In this document: positions 9,680-18,589 of the stretch, piece by piece | Layout: every line of letters starts with the position of its first letter | Numbering within the stretch: the stretch's first letter is position 1 | Assembly (NCBI RefSeq): GCF_004362515.1 | Contig: NZ_SNXU01000001.1 | Coordinates: forward strand, 4,650,001 to 4,714,000 | Direction: 5' to 3' | From: Actinokineospora alba | GTDB taxonomy: Bacteria; Actinomycetota; Actinomycetes; Mycobacteriales; Pseudonocardiaceae | Length of the DNA: 64,000 nucleotides | Program-made: the position numbers and the translations under genes | Notes under the pieces: model-generated | What the model saw: only the letters and a program-made list of their open reading frames with translations | Told to the model about the DNA's origin: nothing | Databases searched by the model: none

Positions 9680-10306
9680 ATGGCCAAGCCACGGCCCACC
9701 AGGCCCGTCTCGCGGCCCGCCGCGTCGATGCCGCGCCGTGTCGGCCTGGCCGCCGCGTTCCTGCTCGGTTTCGTCCTGGCCTTCCTGATCGGCTCGTGGT
9801 CGACCGGGCCCGACACGACGGAGCGCAGGGTCGAGGAACTGCGCCAGGAGGAGGTCCGCCGCGACGCCGAGCAGATCGCCGCGCTCAACGACCTCACCAG
9901 CGGCACCAGGGACCACCTGGTGCCGGTGCTGGAGGCGATGACCGCGGCCGCGCCGACGGCGGAGGTTGTCCAGCTGTGGCGGGAGGTCATCACCGCCGAG
10001 ATGGAGCGTTATCAGAGCTCGCCGTCGGTCGGCAACGGCGTCAACGTCGCCCGCACGGGCTTCCGTGACTCGGTGGGACAGCTCGCTTTGGCGGTGCGCA
10101 CGCACGAGATCGCGCTGACCGCGGCCGAGCCGCTGAAGGCGGACCTGCTCGCCCTGGCCGCCGAGCAGCGGACCGCGGCGGTGAGCACGTGGTCGGTCGC
10201 GGCGCTGCAACTCGACGTCGTCAACGTCGCCGCGGGCAACGGCCACCGGCACGTGCAGTTCTCCGGGGCACCGGACAACGAGCCCGAGGGAAGCGGCACC
10301 CGGTGA
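9680..10306 (+). CDS. Membrane-anchored hypothetical protein
   Basis: 208 residues, family not recognised. A basic N-terminus is followed by one hydrophobic segment ('VGLAAAFLLGFVLAFLIGSW', about 21-40), then a mostly helical, charged domain with a coiled-coil-like stretch ('RRVEELRQEEVRRDAEQI'). It looks like a single-pass protein with its domain outside. Start chosen at ATG 9680 because GAGGGAG precedes it. It follows the ThuA gene after a strong terminator, so it is partly uncoupled from it. It could sense or bind something linked to the nearby sugar genes, but nothing in the sequence proves that. Confidence 0.7.
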   Translation: MAKPRPTRPVSRPAASMPRRVGLAAAFLLGFVLAFLIGSWSTGPDTTERRVEELRQEEVRRDAEQIAALNDLTSGTRDHLVPVLEAMTAAAPTAEVVQLWREVITAEMERYQSSPSVGNGVNVARTGFRDSVGQLALAVRTHEIALTAAEPLKADLLALAAEQRTAAVSTWSVAALQLDVVNVAAGNGHRHVQFSGAPDNEPEGSGTR

Positions 10307-10388
10307 ACGGGGCGCTTCCGCAGGCCCCTGCATGACGTCGTCCAGAGCCCCGAGGGGCCGCCGACCTGATATGGCTCTGCCGCGGCAA

Positions 10389-10413
10389 CGACGCGCCGTA
10401 GTTCGGCGCGTCG
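10389..10413. terminator. Bidirectional terminator hairpin
   Basis: CGACGCGCCG - TAGTT - CGGCGCGTCG, a perfect 10-bp stem between the converging membrane-protein and ROK genes. It can serve both strands. Confidence 0.7.
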
Positions 10414-10428
10414 CCGGGTGTGGTTCGG

Positions 10429-11646
10429 TCAGCCGGTGAGCTGGTGGTCGATGACCGCCGGTGAGAGCGCGTGCTGCACGACCATCGTCGCGGCGCCCAG
10501 GACGCCGGCGTCGATGCCTGCTTGGGACGGGACGATGGCGAGGTTCTCCGTGGCCAAGGGCAGCGAGCGGCGGTAGATCGCCTCGCGGACGCCGGCCAAG
10601 AGCATCTCGCCTGCCAGGGCGACCGATCCTCCGACGACGATCAGCGATGGGTTGAACATGCTGACGCAGGCCGCGAGCACGTCCCCGATGTCGCGTCCCG
10701 CCTGGCGAACGGCTTGTCCTGCTTCGAGGTTGCCCGCGCGGACCAAGGCGACGACGTCGGCGCTGGTCTGGGCGTCCAGACCGCTTGCGTGGAGTTTCGC
10801 CGCGATGGCGGGGCCGCTGGCGACCGCCTCGAGGCAGCCGGTGTTGCCGCAGCGGCAGTGGGCGTCGCCGCCGTTGGGGGCGAGGATGTGGCCGAGGTCG
10901 CCCGCCGCGCCGACCGCGCCGCGGTGTAGGGCGCCGTTGCTGATGAAGCCCGAGCCGATGCCGGTGGCGACTTTGACGACGATCATGTCCTGGGCGTGTG
11001 GGAAGCACGTCGCGTGCTCGCCCAAGGCCATCAGGTTGACCTCGTTGTCCACCAGCACCGGAACACCGAGGTCGGCCGCGACGCGGGCTGGGACGTCGTA
11101 GCCGTCCCAGCCGGGCATGATCGGTGGATTGTTCGGCTTGCCGGTGGAGTGCTCGACCGGGCCGGGCAGGCCGATGCCGACGCCCGCGAGCGGGAGCTGG
11201 TCCAGACCGGAGGCGCGGAGCAGCTCGCGCCACGCGGTGATCAGCAGCGGCAGGACGGACTCGGGGCCCTCGGCGATGTCGAGGTCGAGTTTGTCGGTGG
11301 CCAGCAGCGCGCCGGTCAGGTCCGCCGCGGCGATGGTGGCGTGGGTGGCGCCGACTTCCGCGGCGAGGGCGATCTTGGCGCGCGCGTTGAAGACCAGGCG
11401 GCTCGCGGGGCGACCGCCGGTGGACGCGCCGTTGCCGCCGTCGGTGATGAGTCCCGCGTCGAGCAGCGAGTCCAGGCGGGCGCGCACGGTCGACCGGGCG
11501 AGGCCGGTCTCGACGACGAGTTCGGCGCGGGTGCGCGGCCTGCCGTCTCTGAGCAGGCGCAGCAGCTCGCCTGGCGAGCCCGTGTTGGTGGTGATGACGT
11601 CGGCTTCCACCCCTCCAGTGAACCAGAAACGACCGAAGTCGGGCAC
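10429..11646 (-). CDS. ROK-family transcriptional repressor
   Basis: DNA-binding regulator of sugar genes. An N-terminal winged helix-turn-helix (about 24-70, 'TRAELVVETGLARSTVRARLDSLL') is followed by an ROK sugar-kinase-like domain with 'GIGLPGPVEHSTG' and the zinc-binding 'CRCGNTGCLEA' motif. It lies divergent from the Gfo/Idh-ABC-ebo operon and is the obvious candidate to bind the shared promoter blocks at 11691 and 6016, with a sugar or cyclitol as inducer. The start is uncertain: GTG 11646 has no ribosome site, and GTG 11610 has GGAGG only one base before it, so either is possible. About 405 or 393 residues, normal for the family. Confidence 0.88.
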   Translation of the reverse strand: MPDFGRFWFTGGVEADVITTNTGSPGELLRLLRDGRPRTRAELVVETGLARSTVRARLDSLLDAGLITDGGNGASTGGRPASRLVFNARAKIALAAEVGATHATIAAADLTGALLATDKLDLDIAEGPESVLPLLITAWRELLRASGLDQLPLAGVGIGLPGPVEHSTGKPNNPPIMPGWDGYDVPARVAADLGVPVLVDNEVNLMALGEHATCFPHAQDMIVVKVATGIGSGFISNGALHRGAVGAAGDLGHILAPNGGDAHCRCGNTGCLEAVASGPAIAAKLHASGLDAQTSADVVALVRAGNLEAGQAVRQAGRDIGDVLAACVSMFNPSLIVVGGSVALAGEMLLAGVREAIYRRSLPLATENLAIVPSQAGIDAGVLGAATMVVQHALSPAVIDHQLTG

Positions 11647-11690
11647 AAGAGGTGTGTGGAGTGTCGTAACTCAGAGGAAGATCGGGCCGA

Positions 11691-11726
11691 CTTTTGATTG
11701 ACTTTCGCCAATAGTCCCCCTACGGT
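11691..11726 (+). promoter_or_regulatory. Promoter/operator of the Gfo/Idh-ABC-ebo operon (leaderless)
   Basis: CTTTTGATTGACTTTCG (11691-11707) with -35 TTGACT, 17-base spacer and -10 TACGGT (11721-11726) duplicates the ThuA-gene promoter. The ATG at 11734 begins 8 bases after the -10, so transcription should start at or next to the start codon. Confidence 0.8.
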
Positions 11727-11733
11727 TCGCCAC

Positions 11734-12858
11734 ATGACTGTGACCCACCTAACTTTGCCAGCCGGGGACGGCGTGGCCGAGGCCAAGATTCTGCGCTCCG
11801 CGGTGGTGGGTGCGGGGTTCATGGGCCGCGTCCACGCCGAGGCCGCGCGGCGGGCAGGCGTCCGGGTCGTGGCGGCGCTGGCAGGCACCCCGGGGGGTGC
11901 CGCCCAGGCCGCGGAGACGCTCGGCGCCGAACGCGGATACCCGACGCTCGAGGCGCTGCTCTCCGACGCCGACGTCGACGTCGTGCACGTCTGCACCCCG
12001 AACTTCCGCCACGCCGAGGTCGCCGAGGCCGCGCTCGCCGCGGGTCTGCACGTGATCTGTGAGAAGCCGCTGGCGACCAGCGTCGACGACGCCACCCGGC
12101 TCGTCGACTCGGCCAAGGGGCGGGTGGCCACGGTGCCGTTCGTCTACCGGTTCCACCCGATGGTCCGCGAACTGCGTTCGCGGCTCACGGGCGGTGAGGC
12201 GGGAGTCGTCTCCACGGTCATCGGCGGGTACCTGCAGGACTGGCTGTCGCGCTCGACCGACGACGACTGGCGCGTGGACTCCGCGATCGGCGGCCCGTCG
12301 CGGGCGTTCGCCGACATCGGCTCGCACTGGTGCGACCTGTTCGAGTTCGTCACCGGCGACCGCATCACCCGGCTCTGTGCGCAGACCGCGGTCGTCCAGG
12401 ACCGCCCGGGAGCGTCGAACGCCTCGACCGAGGACACGGCGGCCGTCCAGTTCCAGACCGCGTCGGGTGTCCTCGGCACCCTGGTCGTCTCCCAGGTCGC
12501 CGCGGGCCGAAAGAACCGGCTGCACCTGGAGATCTCCGGCACCGAGGCCAGCTTCGGCTTCGACCAGGAGGACCCGGAGCGGCTGTGGGTCGGCAGGCGC
12601 GAGGGCAGCCAGGTGCTGCTGCGCGACCCGGACACGCTCTCGGCGGCCGCCGCCCGGTACTCCCTGCTGCCCGCGGGGCACGCCCAGGGCTACCAGGACT
12701 GCTTCGACGCGTTCGTCGCCGACACCTACCGCGCCGTGCGCGGCGAGGTCCGCGACGGGCTGCCGAGTTTCGCCGACGGCCTGCGGGCCGTGCGGATCAC
12801 CGATGCCGTGCTGGCCTCGGCGGCCACGGGCGGCGCCTGGATCGAGGTGGCGTCATGA
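11734..12858 (+). CDS. Gfo/Idh/MocA-family NAD(P)-dependent oxidoreductase
   Basis: 374 residues; oxidises or reduces a sugar or cyclitol. The N-terminal Rossmann fold has 'AVVGAGFMGRVHAEAARRAG' and the family's catalytic-lysine motif 'EKPLAT' near residue 109; the C-terminal domain has the expected beta-sheet region. First gene of a long operon: its TGA overlaps the ATG of the ABC ATPase. No ribosome site precedes the ATG, which fits a leaderless message. With a cyclitol-type importer and an inositol-phosphate-synthase-like gene in the same operon, an inositol-dehydrogenase-like role is plausible, but the substrate cannot be read from the sequence. Confidence 0.88.
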   Translation: MTVTHLTLPAGDGVAEAKILRSAVVGAGFMGRVHAEAARRAGVRVVAALAGTPGGAAQAAETLGAERGYPTLEALLSDADVDVVHVCTPNFRHAEVAEAALAAGLHVICEKPLATSVDDATRLVDSAKGRVATVPFVYRFHPMVRELRSRLTGGEAGVVSTVIGGYLQDWLSRSTDDDWRVDSAIGGPSRAFADIGSHWCDLFEFVTGDRITRLCAQTAVVQDRPGASNASTEDTAAVQFQTASGVLGTLVVSQVAAGRKNRLHLEISGTEASFGFDQEDPERLWVGRREGSQVLLRDPDTLSAAAARYSLLPAGHAQGYQDCFDAFVADTYRAVRGEVRDGLPSFADGLRAVRITDAVLASAATGGAWIEVAS

Positions 12859-14342
12859 CCGCGCCCGCTGTCCGATTGACGGGCATCACCAAGGGATTCC
12901 TCGGCGTCCCCGTGCTGCGCGGGGTCGACTTGGAGCTGCGCGCGGGCGAGGTGCACGCGTTGATGGGGGAGAACGGCGCCGGGAAGTCGACGCTGCTCAA
13001 GGTCCTCGCCGGCGTGCACCGCCCGGACTCCGGCCGCATCGAGGTCGGCGGGCAGGTCAGGTCCTTCTCCGCGCCGCACGAGGCGCAGGCCGCGGGGATC
13101 GCGATCATCCACCAGGAATTCACCCTGCTGGAGCACCGGACCGTGGCCGAGAACGTCTACTTGGGACGCGAGCCGGTGCGCCGGGGGCAGGTCGACCGCC
13201 GCAGGATGGTCGCCGACACCCGCGACCTGCTGGAGTGGCTCGGTGAGGACGGCATCGACCCGACCACACTGGTCACCCGGCTCTCGGTCGCCCAGCGCCA
13301 GGTCGTGGAGATCGTCAAGGCGCTCTCGACCGACGCGACCGTGCTGGCCATGGACGAGCCGACCGCCGCGCTGGCCGACCACGAGGTCGAACTGCTCTAC
13401 GACCTCATTGCCCGGCTGCGCGAGCGCGGCATCGCCATTCTCTATGTGTCCCACCGGATGCGTGAGGTGTTCGACCTCAGCCAGCGGATCACCGTCCTCA
13501 AGGACGGCGCGTTCGTGCACTGCGCGCCGACCGCCGAACTGACCTCCGACCAGCTCGTGCGGCACATGGTGGGCCGCGCGCTCGACGGGCTGTACCCGGC
13601 CCGCGCCGACCGGGACGCTCTCGGAGACGTCCGACTCGCCTTGCGCGGCGCGGGGAACGAGCGGGTTCGCGACGTCACGCTCGACGTGCGCGCGGGGGAG
13701 ATCGTCGGCATCGCGGGATTGCAGGGGTCCGGCCGGTCCGCCATCGCGCGGGCGATCTGGGGAGTCGAGCCGTTCACCACCGGGGTGGTCGAACTCGACG
13801 GTGTGCCGCAGCGGATCCGCGGTCCCCGGTCGGCGGTGCGCAAGGGGATCGCGTTCGTCACCGAGGACCGCAAGAGCGAAGGGCTCGCCCTGCGCCAGTC
13901 CGTTCGGGACAACGCGCTGCTGGTGCGCCGGGCCGCGCTGCGCGGGGCCAGGGCGCGCAAGCACACCGACCTGACGGACCTGCTCAAGTCGGTCACCGTC
14001 GTCGCCCGCGGCGAGCACCAGGAGGTGCGCTACCTGTCCGGCGGCAACCAGCAGAAGGTCGTCCTGGCCAAGTGGCTCGCGGTGGCGCCCAAGGTGCTGA
14101 TCGTCGACGAGCCGACGCGCGGCGTGGACGTCGGCGCGAAGCAGACCGTGCACAAGCTGTTGCGCGACTTGGCCGACAGCGGCGTCGCCATCCTGATGAT
14201 CTCCTCGGAGCTGCCCGAGCTGATCGGCATGAGCGACCGAATCCTGGTCATGCACGAGGGCGCGATCGCGGGCGAGCTGCCCGCGGGCGCCAGTGAGGAA
14301 GCCGTCATGGGACTGGCCACCGGTCACGAGGTGTTCGCATGA
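12855..14342 (+). CDS. Sugar/cyclitol ABC importer, tandem ATP-binding subunit
   Basis: 495 residues of the RbsA/XylG/MglA type: two fused ATPase cassettes energising import. The first has an intact Walker A ('GENGAGKST'), a weak signature ('LSVAQRQ') and Walker B ('VLAMDEPTAAL'). The second has the usual degenerate Walker A ('GLQGSGRSAIA'), a full signature ('LSGGNQQK') and 'VLIVDEPTRGVDVG'. ATG overlaps the previous stop (ATGA) and its own stop overlaps the next start, so the subunits are translationally coupled. Confidence 0.95.
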   Translation: MTAPAVRLTGITKGFLGVPVLRGVDLELRAGEVHALMGENGAGKSTLLKVLAGVHRPDSGRIEVGGQVRSFSAPHEAQAAGIAIIHQEFTLLEHRTVAENVYLGREPVRRGQVDRRRMVADTRDLLEWLGEDGIDPTTLVTRLSVAQRQVVEIVKALSTDATVLAMDEPTAALADHEVELLYDLIARLRERGIAILYVSHRMREVFDLSQRITVLKDGAFVHCAPTAELTSDQLVRHMVGRALDGLYPARADRDALGDVRLALRGAGNERVRDVTLDVRAGEIVGIAGLQGSGRSAIARAIWGVEPFTTGVVELDGVPQRIRGPRSAVRKGIAFVTEDRKSEGLALRQSVRDNALLVRRAALRGARARKHTDLTDLLKSVTVVARGEHQEVRYLSGGNQQKVVLAKWLAVAPKVLIVDEPTRGVDVGAKQTVHKLLRDLADSGVAILMISSELPELIGMSDRILVMHEGAIAGELPAGASEEAVMGLATGHEVFA

Positions 14343-15346
14343 CAATCGCCCAGGCCAAGGCGCCGCTCAAGCGCAAACTGCCCGCCCCGCGGAAGGTGAG
14401 CTTCACGCCCACCGTCACCGTCTACCTCGCCCTGCTGGCACTGCTGGTCGTCGGCAGCATCCTCGTCGGCCTCAAGGGCGGGGTGCTGCTCGACCAGGGC
14501 GGCATCCTGAACATCCTGACCCGCAGCACCGTCCTGGGGCTGGTCGCGATCGGCCAGACGATGGTGATCGTCACCGGATCGCTGGACCTGTCGGTGGCCT
14601 ACCTGATCGGGCTGTGCTCGCTCGTCGCCGCGGAGACCATGGCGGGCAGCGAATCGATGATGATCCCGGGCGTCCTGCTCGCCCTCGGCGTGGCCGCCGC
14701 GGTCGGGTTGGTCAACGGCCTGGTCATCACAGTGCTGAAAGCCAACGCCTTCATCGCCACCCTCGGCGTCGCGCTGATCCTGCGCGGCTACCTGGAGGAC
14801 AACTACACCGGACCCGCGGGCAGTGTGCCGCGCGTGTTCCAGCACCTTGGGTTCGACCGGGTCGGCCCGGTGCCGATCGCGTCCATGCTCATGGTGCTGA
14901 TCGCCGCGGCGGCCTGGTGGTATCTGCGGCGGACCCGCACGGGCTACCACATGTACGCCGTCGGCGGCGACATCGACGTGGCCCGCCTGTCCGGCGTGCG
15001 GACCGGTAAGACCATCGTGCTCGCCCACGTGCTCTGCGCTGTCGCCGCCGGTCTGGCCGGGGTGTTCCTGGCCAGCCGACTGGGATCGGGCGCGCCGTAC
15101 GTCGGCACGGACGCGGGCTACGACCTGGAGTCGATCGCGGCCGTCGTGCTCGGCGGCGCGGCGCTCGCGGGCGGCCGGGGCGGGGTCGTGGGCACCCTCG
15201 GTGGCGTGCTGATCCTGTCCACATTGGACACAGTGTTCGACGACCTCGCGGTCGACCCGTTCTTCAAGGACGTCGTGCGCGGCATCGTCCTCATCCTCGC
15301 GGTGGCGCTCTACGCCCGCCGCCGGCTCTCCGGGAGGTCGGCGTGA
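14339..15346 (+). CDS. Sugar/cyclitol ABC importer permease 1
   Basis: 335 residues, BPD_transp_2 family, about eight to ten membrane segments, with 'AIGQTMVIVTGSLDLSVAY' and 'AVGGDIDVARLSGVR' signatures. It should pair with the next permease as a heterodimer, since each is followed by a four-base overlap (ATGA, GTGA). Imported solute unknown; the operon suggests a cyclitol or pentose. Confidence 0.93.
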   Translation: MTIAQAKAPLKRKLPAPRKVSFTPTVTVYLALLALLVVGSILVGLKGGVLLDQGGILNILTRSTVLGLVAIGQTMVIVTGSLDLSVAYLIGLCSLVAAETMAGSESMMIPGVLLALGVAAAVGLVNGLVITVLKANAFIATLGVALILRGYLEDNYTGPAGSVPRVFQHLGFDRVGPVPIASMLMVLIAAAAWWYLRRTRTGYHMYAVGGDIDVARLSGVRTGKTIVLAHVLCAVAAGLAGVFLASRLGSGAPYVGTDAGYDLESIAAVVLGGAALAGGRGGVVGTLGGVLILSTLDTVFDDLAVDPFFKDVVRGIVLILAVALYARRRLSGRSA

Positions 15347-16350
15347 GCGCGCTGACGACATGGCGGCCGCGGCTGGCCGAGGGCACCGCCCCGGTGCTGG
15401 TCGTGCTCGTGGCCCTGCTGATCGGCCTGGCGCTGGCCGGACCGGCCTACGCCGACCCCAGCGGCTACCTCGCGCTGCTCAAGCGGGCCGCGCCGCTCAT
15501 GATCCTCGCCATCGGCCAGTACTTCGTCATCGTGTCCGGCGGGTTCGACCTCTCGGTGGGCTCGCTCGTCACCGCTGAGGTGGTCATCGCCGCCCGACTG
15601 ATCGACGGACAGGACTCGGCCACCGGCTGGGTCATCCCGCTGCTGCTCGGCGTCGGCGTCCTCATCGGACTGGTCAACGGCCTCATCACCACCAGGCTCC
15701 TCGTGCCGTCGTTCATCGTCACGCTGGGCATGCTGCTGGTGCTCGACGGCGCGGTGTTCCTGTGGACCGGCGGCGCCCCGCGCGGCGCGCTGTCGCCGTC
15801 GTTCCGGGTGTTCGGCCGGGGCGGGGTGGACGTCCCGGTGCTCGGCCTGGTGCCGTGGTCGGTGGTGATCCTGCTGGTCGTGCTCGTGACCGCCGTGCTG
15901 TTCATGCGCGGCGGGATCGGCCGCACCCTGGTCGCCGTGGGCGACAACGAGGACGCGGTCCGGCTCGCGGGCGGCAAGGTCGAGCACCTCAAGATCCTGG
16001 CGTTCGTGCTGTCGGGCCTGCTCGCCGCGCTGGCCGCGATCCTGCTCGGCGGGTTCGCGGGCGTCTCGGCTCAAGTCGGGCAGGGCCTGGAGTTCCGCGC
16101 CATCACCGCGGTCGTCCTCGGCGGGGTGCTGCTCGGCGGCGGGCGCGGCTCGGTCGTCGCGGCCGCGGCGGGCGCGCTCTCGCTCGAAGCGCTCTTCTCC
16201 CTGTTGAACCTGCTCGGTGTCTCCGGTGCGCTGGAGTCCGCGGTGCAGGGCGTGATCATCATCGCCGCGGTCGCCTACGCCTCGCTCGGCTCGGGACTTC
16301 GGCACCGGCTCTTCCCACGCAAGCCGAATCTCGAACCAGCTCCCCGCTAA
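15343..16350 (+). CDS. Sugar/cyclitol ABC importer permease 2
   Basis: 335 residues, same family as the preceding gene but clearly diverged ('AIGQYFVIVSGGFDLSVGS', 'AVGDNEDAVRLAGGK'). The GTG start overlaps the previous stop. A 24-base gap with AAGGAGA separates it from the binding-protein gene. Confidence 0.93.
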   Translation: MSALTTWRPRLAEGTAPVLVVLVALLIGLALAGPAYADPSGYLALLKRAAPLMILAIGQYFVIVSGGFDLSVGSLVTAEVVIAARLIDGQDSATGWVIPLLLGVGVLIGLVNGLITTRLLVPSFIVTLGMLLVLDGAVFLWTGGAPRGALSPSFRVFGRGGVDVPVLGLVPWSVVILLVVLVTAVLFMRGGIGRTLVAVGDNEDAVRLAGGKVEHLKILAFVLSGLLAALAAILLGGFAGVSAQVGQGLEFRAITAVVLGGVLLGGGRGSVVAAAAGALSLEALFSLLNLLGVSGALESAVQGVIIIAAVAYASLGSGLRHRLFPRKPNLEPAPR

Positions 16351-16374
16351 TCCCAGTAGTACCAAGGAGAACAG

Positions 16375-17556
16375 ATGAACCGGAAATTGTCTGTCGTGGC
16401 CGTCGCGGGCGCGCTCACGCTGGCGGGTTGCTCAAGCGACCTGCCCGCGCAGGGCGGGGGGAGCAGCGCGGCCGACAAGCCGACCCAGGCCGCGGCGAAG
16501 TCGAAGTTCTTCGACCAGGCCGAGTACGACCGCCAGCTGAAGTTCCGCTCGGTGAGCCCCGAAGGCCCGGACGGCAAGCCATGGGAGCAGATGCTCTCCC
16601 CTGAGCTGGTCGACACCGCGAAGTTCGCCAAGCCTGGTGGGAACTACCACCTGTGCTTCTCCAACGCCTCCGTCGACAACCCGTGGCGCCAGGTCGGGTT
16701 CAAGACGATGAAGGAGGAGGTGAAGCTGCACAAGGAGATCACCAAGTTCACCGTGCTCGACGCGGAAGCCAAGGACGACAAGCAGATCAGCGACATCCAG
16801 TCCTTCGCCTCCCAGGGCTGCAGCGCGCTCATCGTCTCCCCCAACACGACCGCGACGCTGACCCCGGCCGTCGAGGCCGCCTGCAAGACGAACGTGCCGG
16901 TGATCGTGTTCGACCGCGGGGTCACCACGAACTGCCCGGTCACCTTCATCCACCCGATCGGCGGGTTCGCCTTCGGCGCGGACGGCGCCGAGTTCCTCAA
17001 GGAGAAGGTCAAGCCGGGCGGCAAGATCCTGGCGCTGCGCATCCTGCCGGGTGTCGACGTGCTGGAGCAGCGCTGGGCCGCGGCGAACGAGATCTTCGCG
17101 GGCAGCGAGCTGAAGGTCGTCGGCGTCGAGTTCACCGACGGCGACGCCGCCAAGACCAAGAGCATCGTCAGCGACTACATCCAGCGTGAGGGCACGATCG
17201 ACGGCCTGTGGATGGACGCGGGCGCGACGTCGGTCGCCGCGATCGAGGCCTTCCAGGACGCGGGCGTGCCGATCCCGGCCGTCGTGGGCGAGGACCAGCA
17301 GGACTTCCTCCGCATGTGGAAGACGGAGAAGCTGACCGCCATCGCGCCGACCTACCCGACCTACCAGTGGCGCACCCCGGTCATCGCCGCGCTGAACATC
17401 CTCGGCGGCAAGCAGGTGCCCAAGGAGTGGGTGCTGCCGCAGCCTCGGATCACCCAGGACAACGTCGAGGGCTTCGTCAAGCAGGACATGCCGCCGCTGC
17501 ACTACGCGATGTGCGGCTGCGAGTCGATGTCGGGCTACCCGGCACCCTGGAAGTAG
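16375..17556 (+). CDS. Sugar/cyclitol ABC importer, substrate-binding lipoprotein
   Basis: 393 residues. The lipobox 'LTLAGC' (Cys19) predicts a lipid-anchored extracytoplasmic binding protein. The mature part is a periplasmic-binding-protein type 1 fold (Peripla_BP_4) with 'FSNASVDNPWRQVGFKTMKEE' near the N-lobe and 'VIVFDRGVTT' in the hinge region. It captures the solute for the two permeases upstream. The ribosome site AAGGAGA is well placed. Confidence 0.93.
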   Translation: MNRKLSVVAVAGALTLAGCSSDLPAQGGGSSAADKPTQAAAKSKFFDQAEYDRQLKFRSVSPEGPDGKPWEQMLSPELVDTAKFAKPGGNYHLCFSNASVDNPWRQVGFKTMKEEVKLHKEITKFTVLDAEAKDDKQISDIQSFASQGCSALIVSPNTTATLTPAVEAACKTNVPVIVFDRGVTTNCPVTFIHPIGGFAFGADGAEFLKEKVKPGGKILALRILPGVDVLEQRWAAANEIFAGSELKVVGVEFTDGDAAKTKSIVSDYIQREGTIDGLWMDAGATSVAAIEAFQDAGVPIPAVVGEDQQDFLRMWKTEKLTAIAPTYPTYQWRTPVIAALNILGGKQVPKEWVLPQPRITQDNVEGFVKQDMPPLHYAMCGCESMSGYPAPWK

Positions 17557-17563
17557 CGGCCAC

Positions 17564-18424
17564 ATGCGCGCGATCGGCGTGAACACCTGGGTGTGGACGT
17601 CCCCGCTGACCGACGAGTCGATCACCCAGCTCGCGGCGAAGGTCGCGGGCTGGGGGTTCGACGTGCTCGAACTCCCGGTCGAGAACCTCGGCGACTGGAG
17701 TCCCGCGCACGCGGCGAAAGTGTTGGGCGAGCACGGTCTCGGGGCGAGCGTGTGCCTGGTGATGCCACCGGGCCGCGAGCTGGTCTCGGCCGACGCGGCC
17801 ACCGTGGCGTCCACACAGGACTACCTGCGGTCGGTGGTGGACATCGCCGCCGAGGTCGGGTCGCCGGTCATCGCCGGGCCCGCGTACACCTCGGTCGGCC
17901 GCACCTGGCGGCTGTCCCCGGCGGAGCGCGCCATCGCCTACGCCGAACTGCGCGACCACCTCGCCCCCGTCGTCGAGCACGCGCGCTCGGCGGCGGTGCG
18001 GGTGGCCGTGGAACCGCTCAACCGCTACGAGACCAGCCTGCTCAACACCGTCGGCCAGACCCTGGAAGCGCTCGACGGCCTGCCGGTCGACGGCTGTGGG
18101 GTGGCGCTGGACATCTACCACCAGAACATCGAGGAACAGGACATCGCCGCCGCGGTCCGGGCCGCGCGCGGGCGGATCGCCCACGTGCAGGTGTGCGCCA
18201 ACGACCGCGGCGCCCCCGGCGCCGACCACCTCGACTGGCCCGGCTTCCTGGCCGCGCTGGCCGAGGCGGACTACTCGGGGCCGCTGTGCGTCGAGTCGTT
18301 CACCGCCGAAAACGCGAGCATCGCCACCGCCGCGTCGATCTGGCGGCCGTTGGCGGCGAGCCAGGACGCGCTCGCCGTCGACGGGCTCCGCTTCCTCCGG
18401 GAGGTAGTCGGGAAGTCAGCCTGA
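17564..18424 (+). CDS. Sugar phosphate isomerase/epimerase-like TIM-barrel protein
   Basis: 286 residues of the AP_endonuc_2 (IolE/xylose-isomerase-like) fold. 'VAVEPLNRYET' and 'CGVALDIYHQNIEEQDI' carry the metal-binding Glu, Asp and His expected in epimerases of this group, and 'LCVESFT' a later Glu. It begins 7 bases after the binding-protein gene, so it is part of the transporter operon and probably handles the imported compound or the keto product of the Gfo/Idh enzyme. Confidence 0.85.
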   Translation: MRAIGVNTWVWTSPLTDESITQLAAKVAGWGFDVLELPVENLGDWSPAHAAKVLGEHGLGASVCLVMPPGRELVSADAATVASTQDYLRSVVDIAAEVGSPVIAGPAYTSVGRTWRLSPAERAIAYAELRDHLAPVVEHARSAAVRVAVEPLNRYETSLLNTVGQTLEALDGLPVDGCGVALDIYHQNIEEQDIAAAVRAARGRIAHVQVCANDRGAPGADHLDWPGFLAALAEADYSGPLCVESFTAENASIATAASIWRPLAASQDALAVDGLRFLREVVGKSA

Positions 18425-18440
18425 GCAGACAGGTCTCACC

Positions 18441-18557
18441 GCCACCGGCAGCCGGTGGCCGAGGGGCGCTGCGCGGGAGCCAGCTGTCGCGGGGCGTGGT
18501 TGCCGGACCGCGCCCCGGACGACAGGCGTCGGGCGGGTCATCCGCCCGGCGCCTGTC
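18441..18557 (+). promoter_or_regulatory. Structured leader with three consecutive hairpins before the MIPS-like gene
   Basis: Hairpin 1: GCCACCGGC/GCCGGTGGC (18441-18459). Hairpin 2: 10 bp, 18491-18516, one G-U pair. Hairpin 3: GACAGGCG plus GGGCGG arms (18521-18557) with a 2x2 internal loop. This is the only long gap in an otherwise coupled operon. It may be an attenuator, a processing site or a cis-regulatory RNA; no known riboswitch class was recognised. Confidence 0.5.
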
Positions 18558-18589
18558 CGGGGTCAGGACATCGTCAGGAAGGAGCCGAC

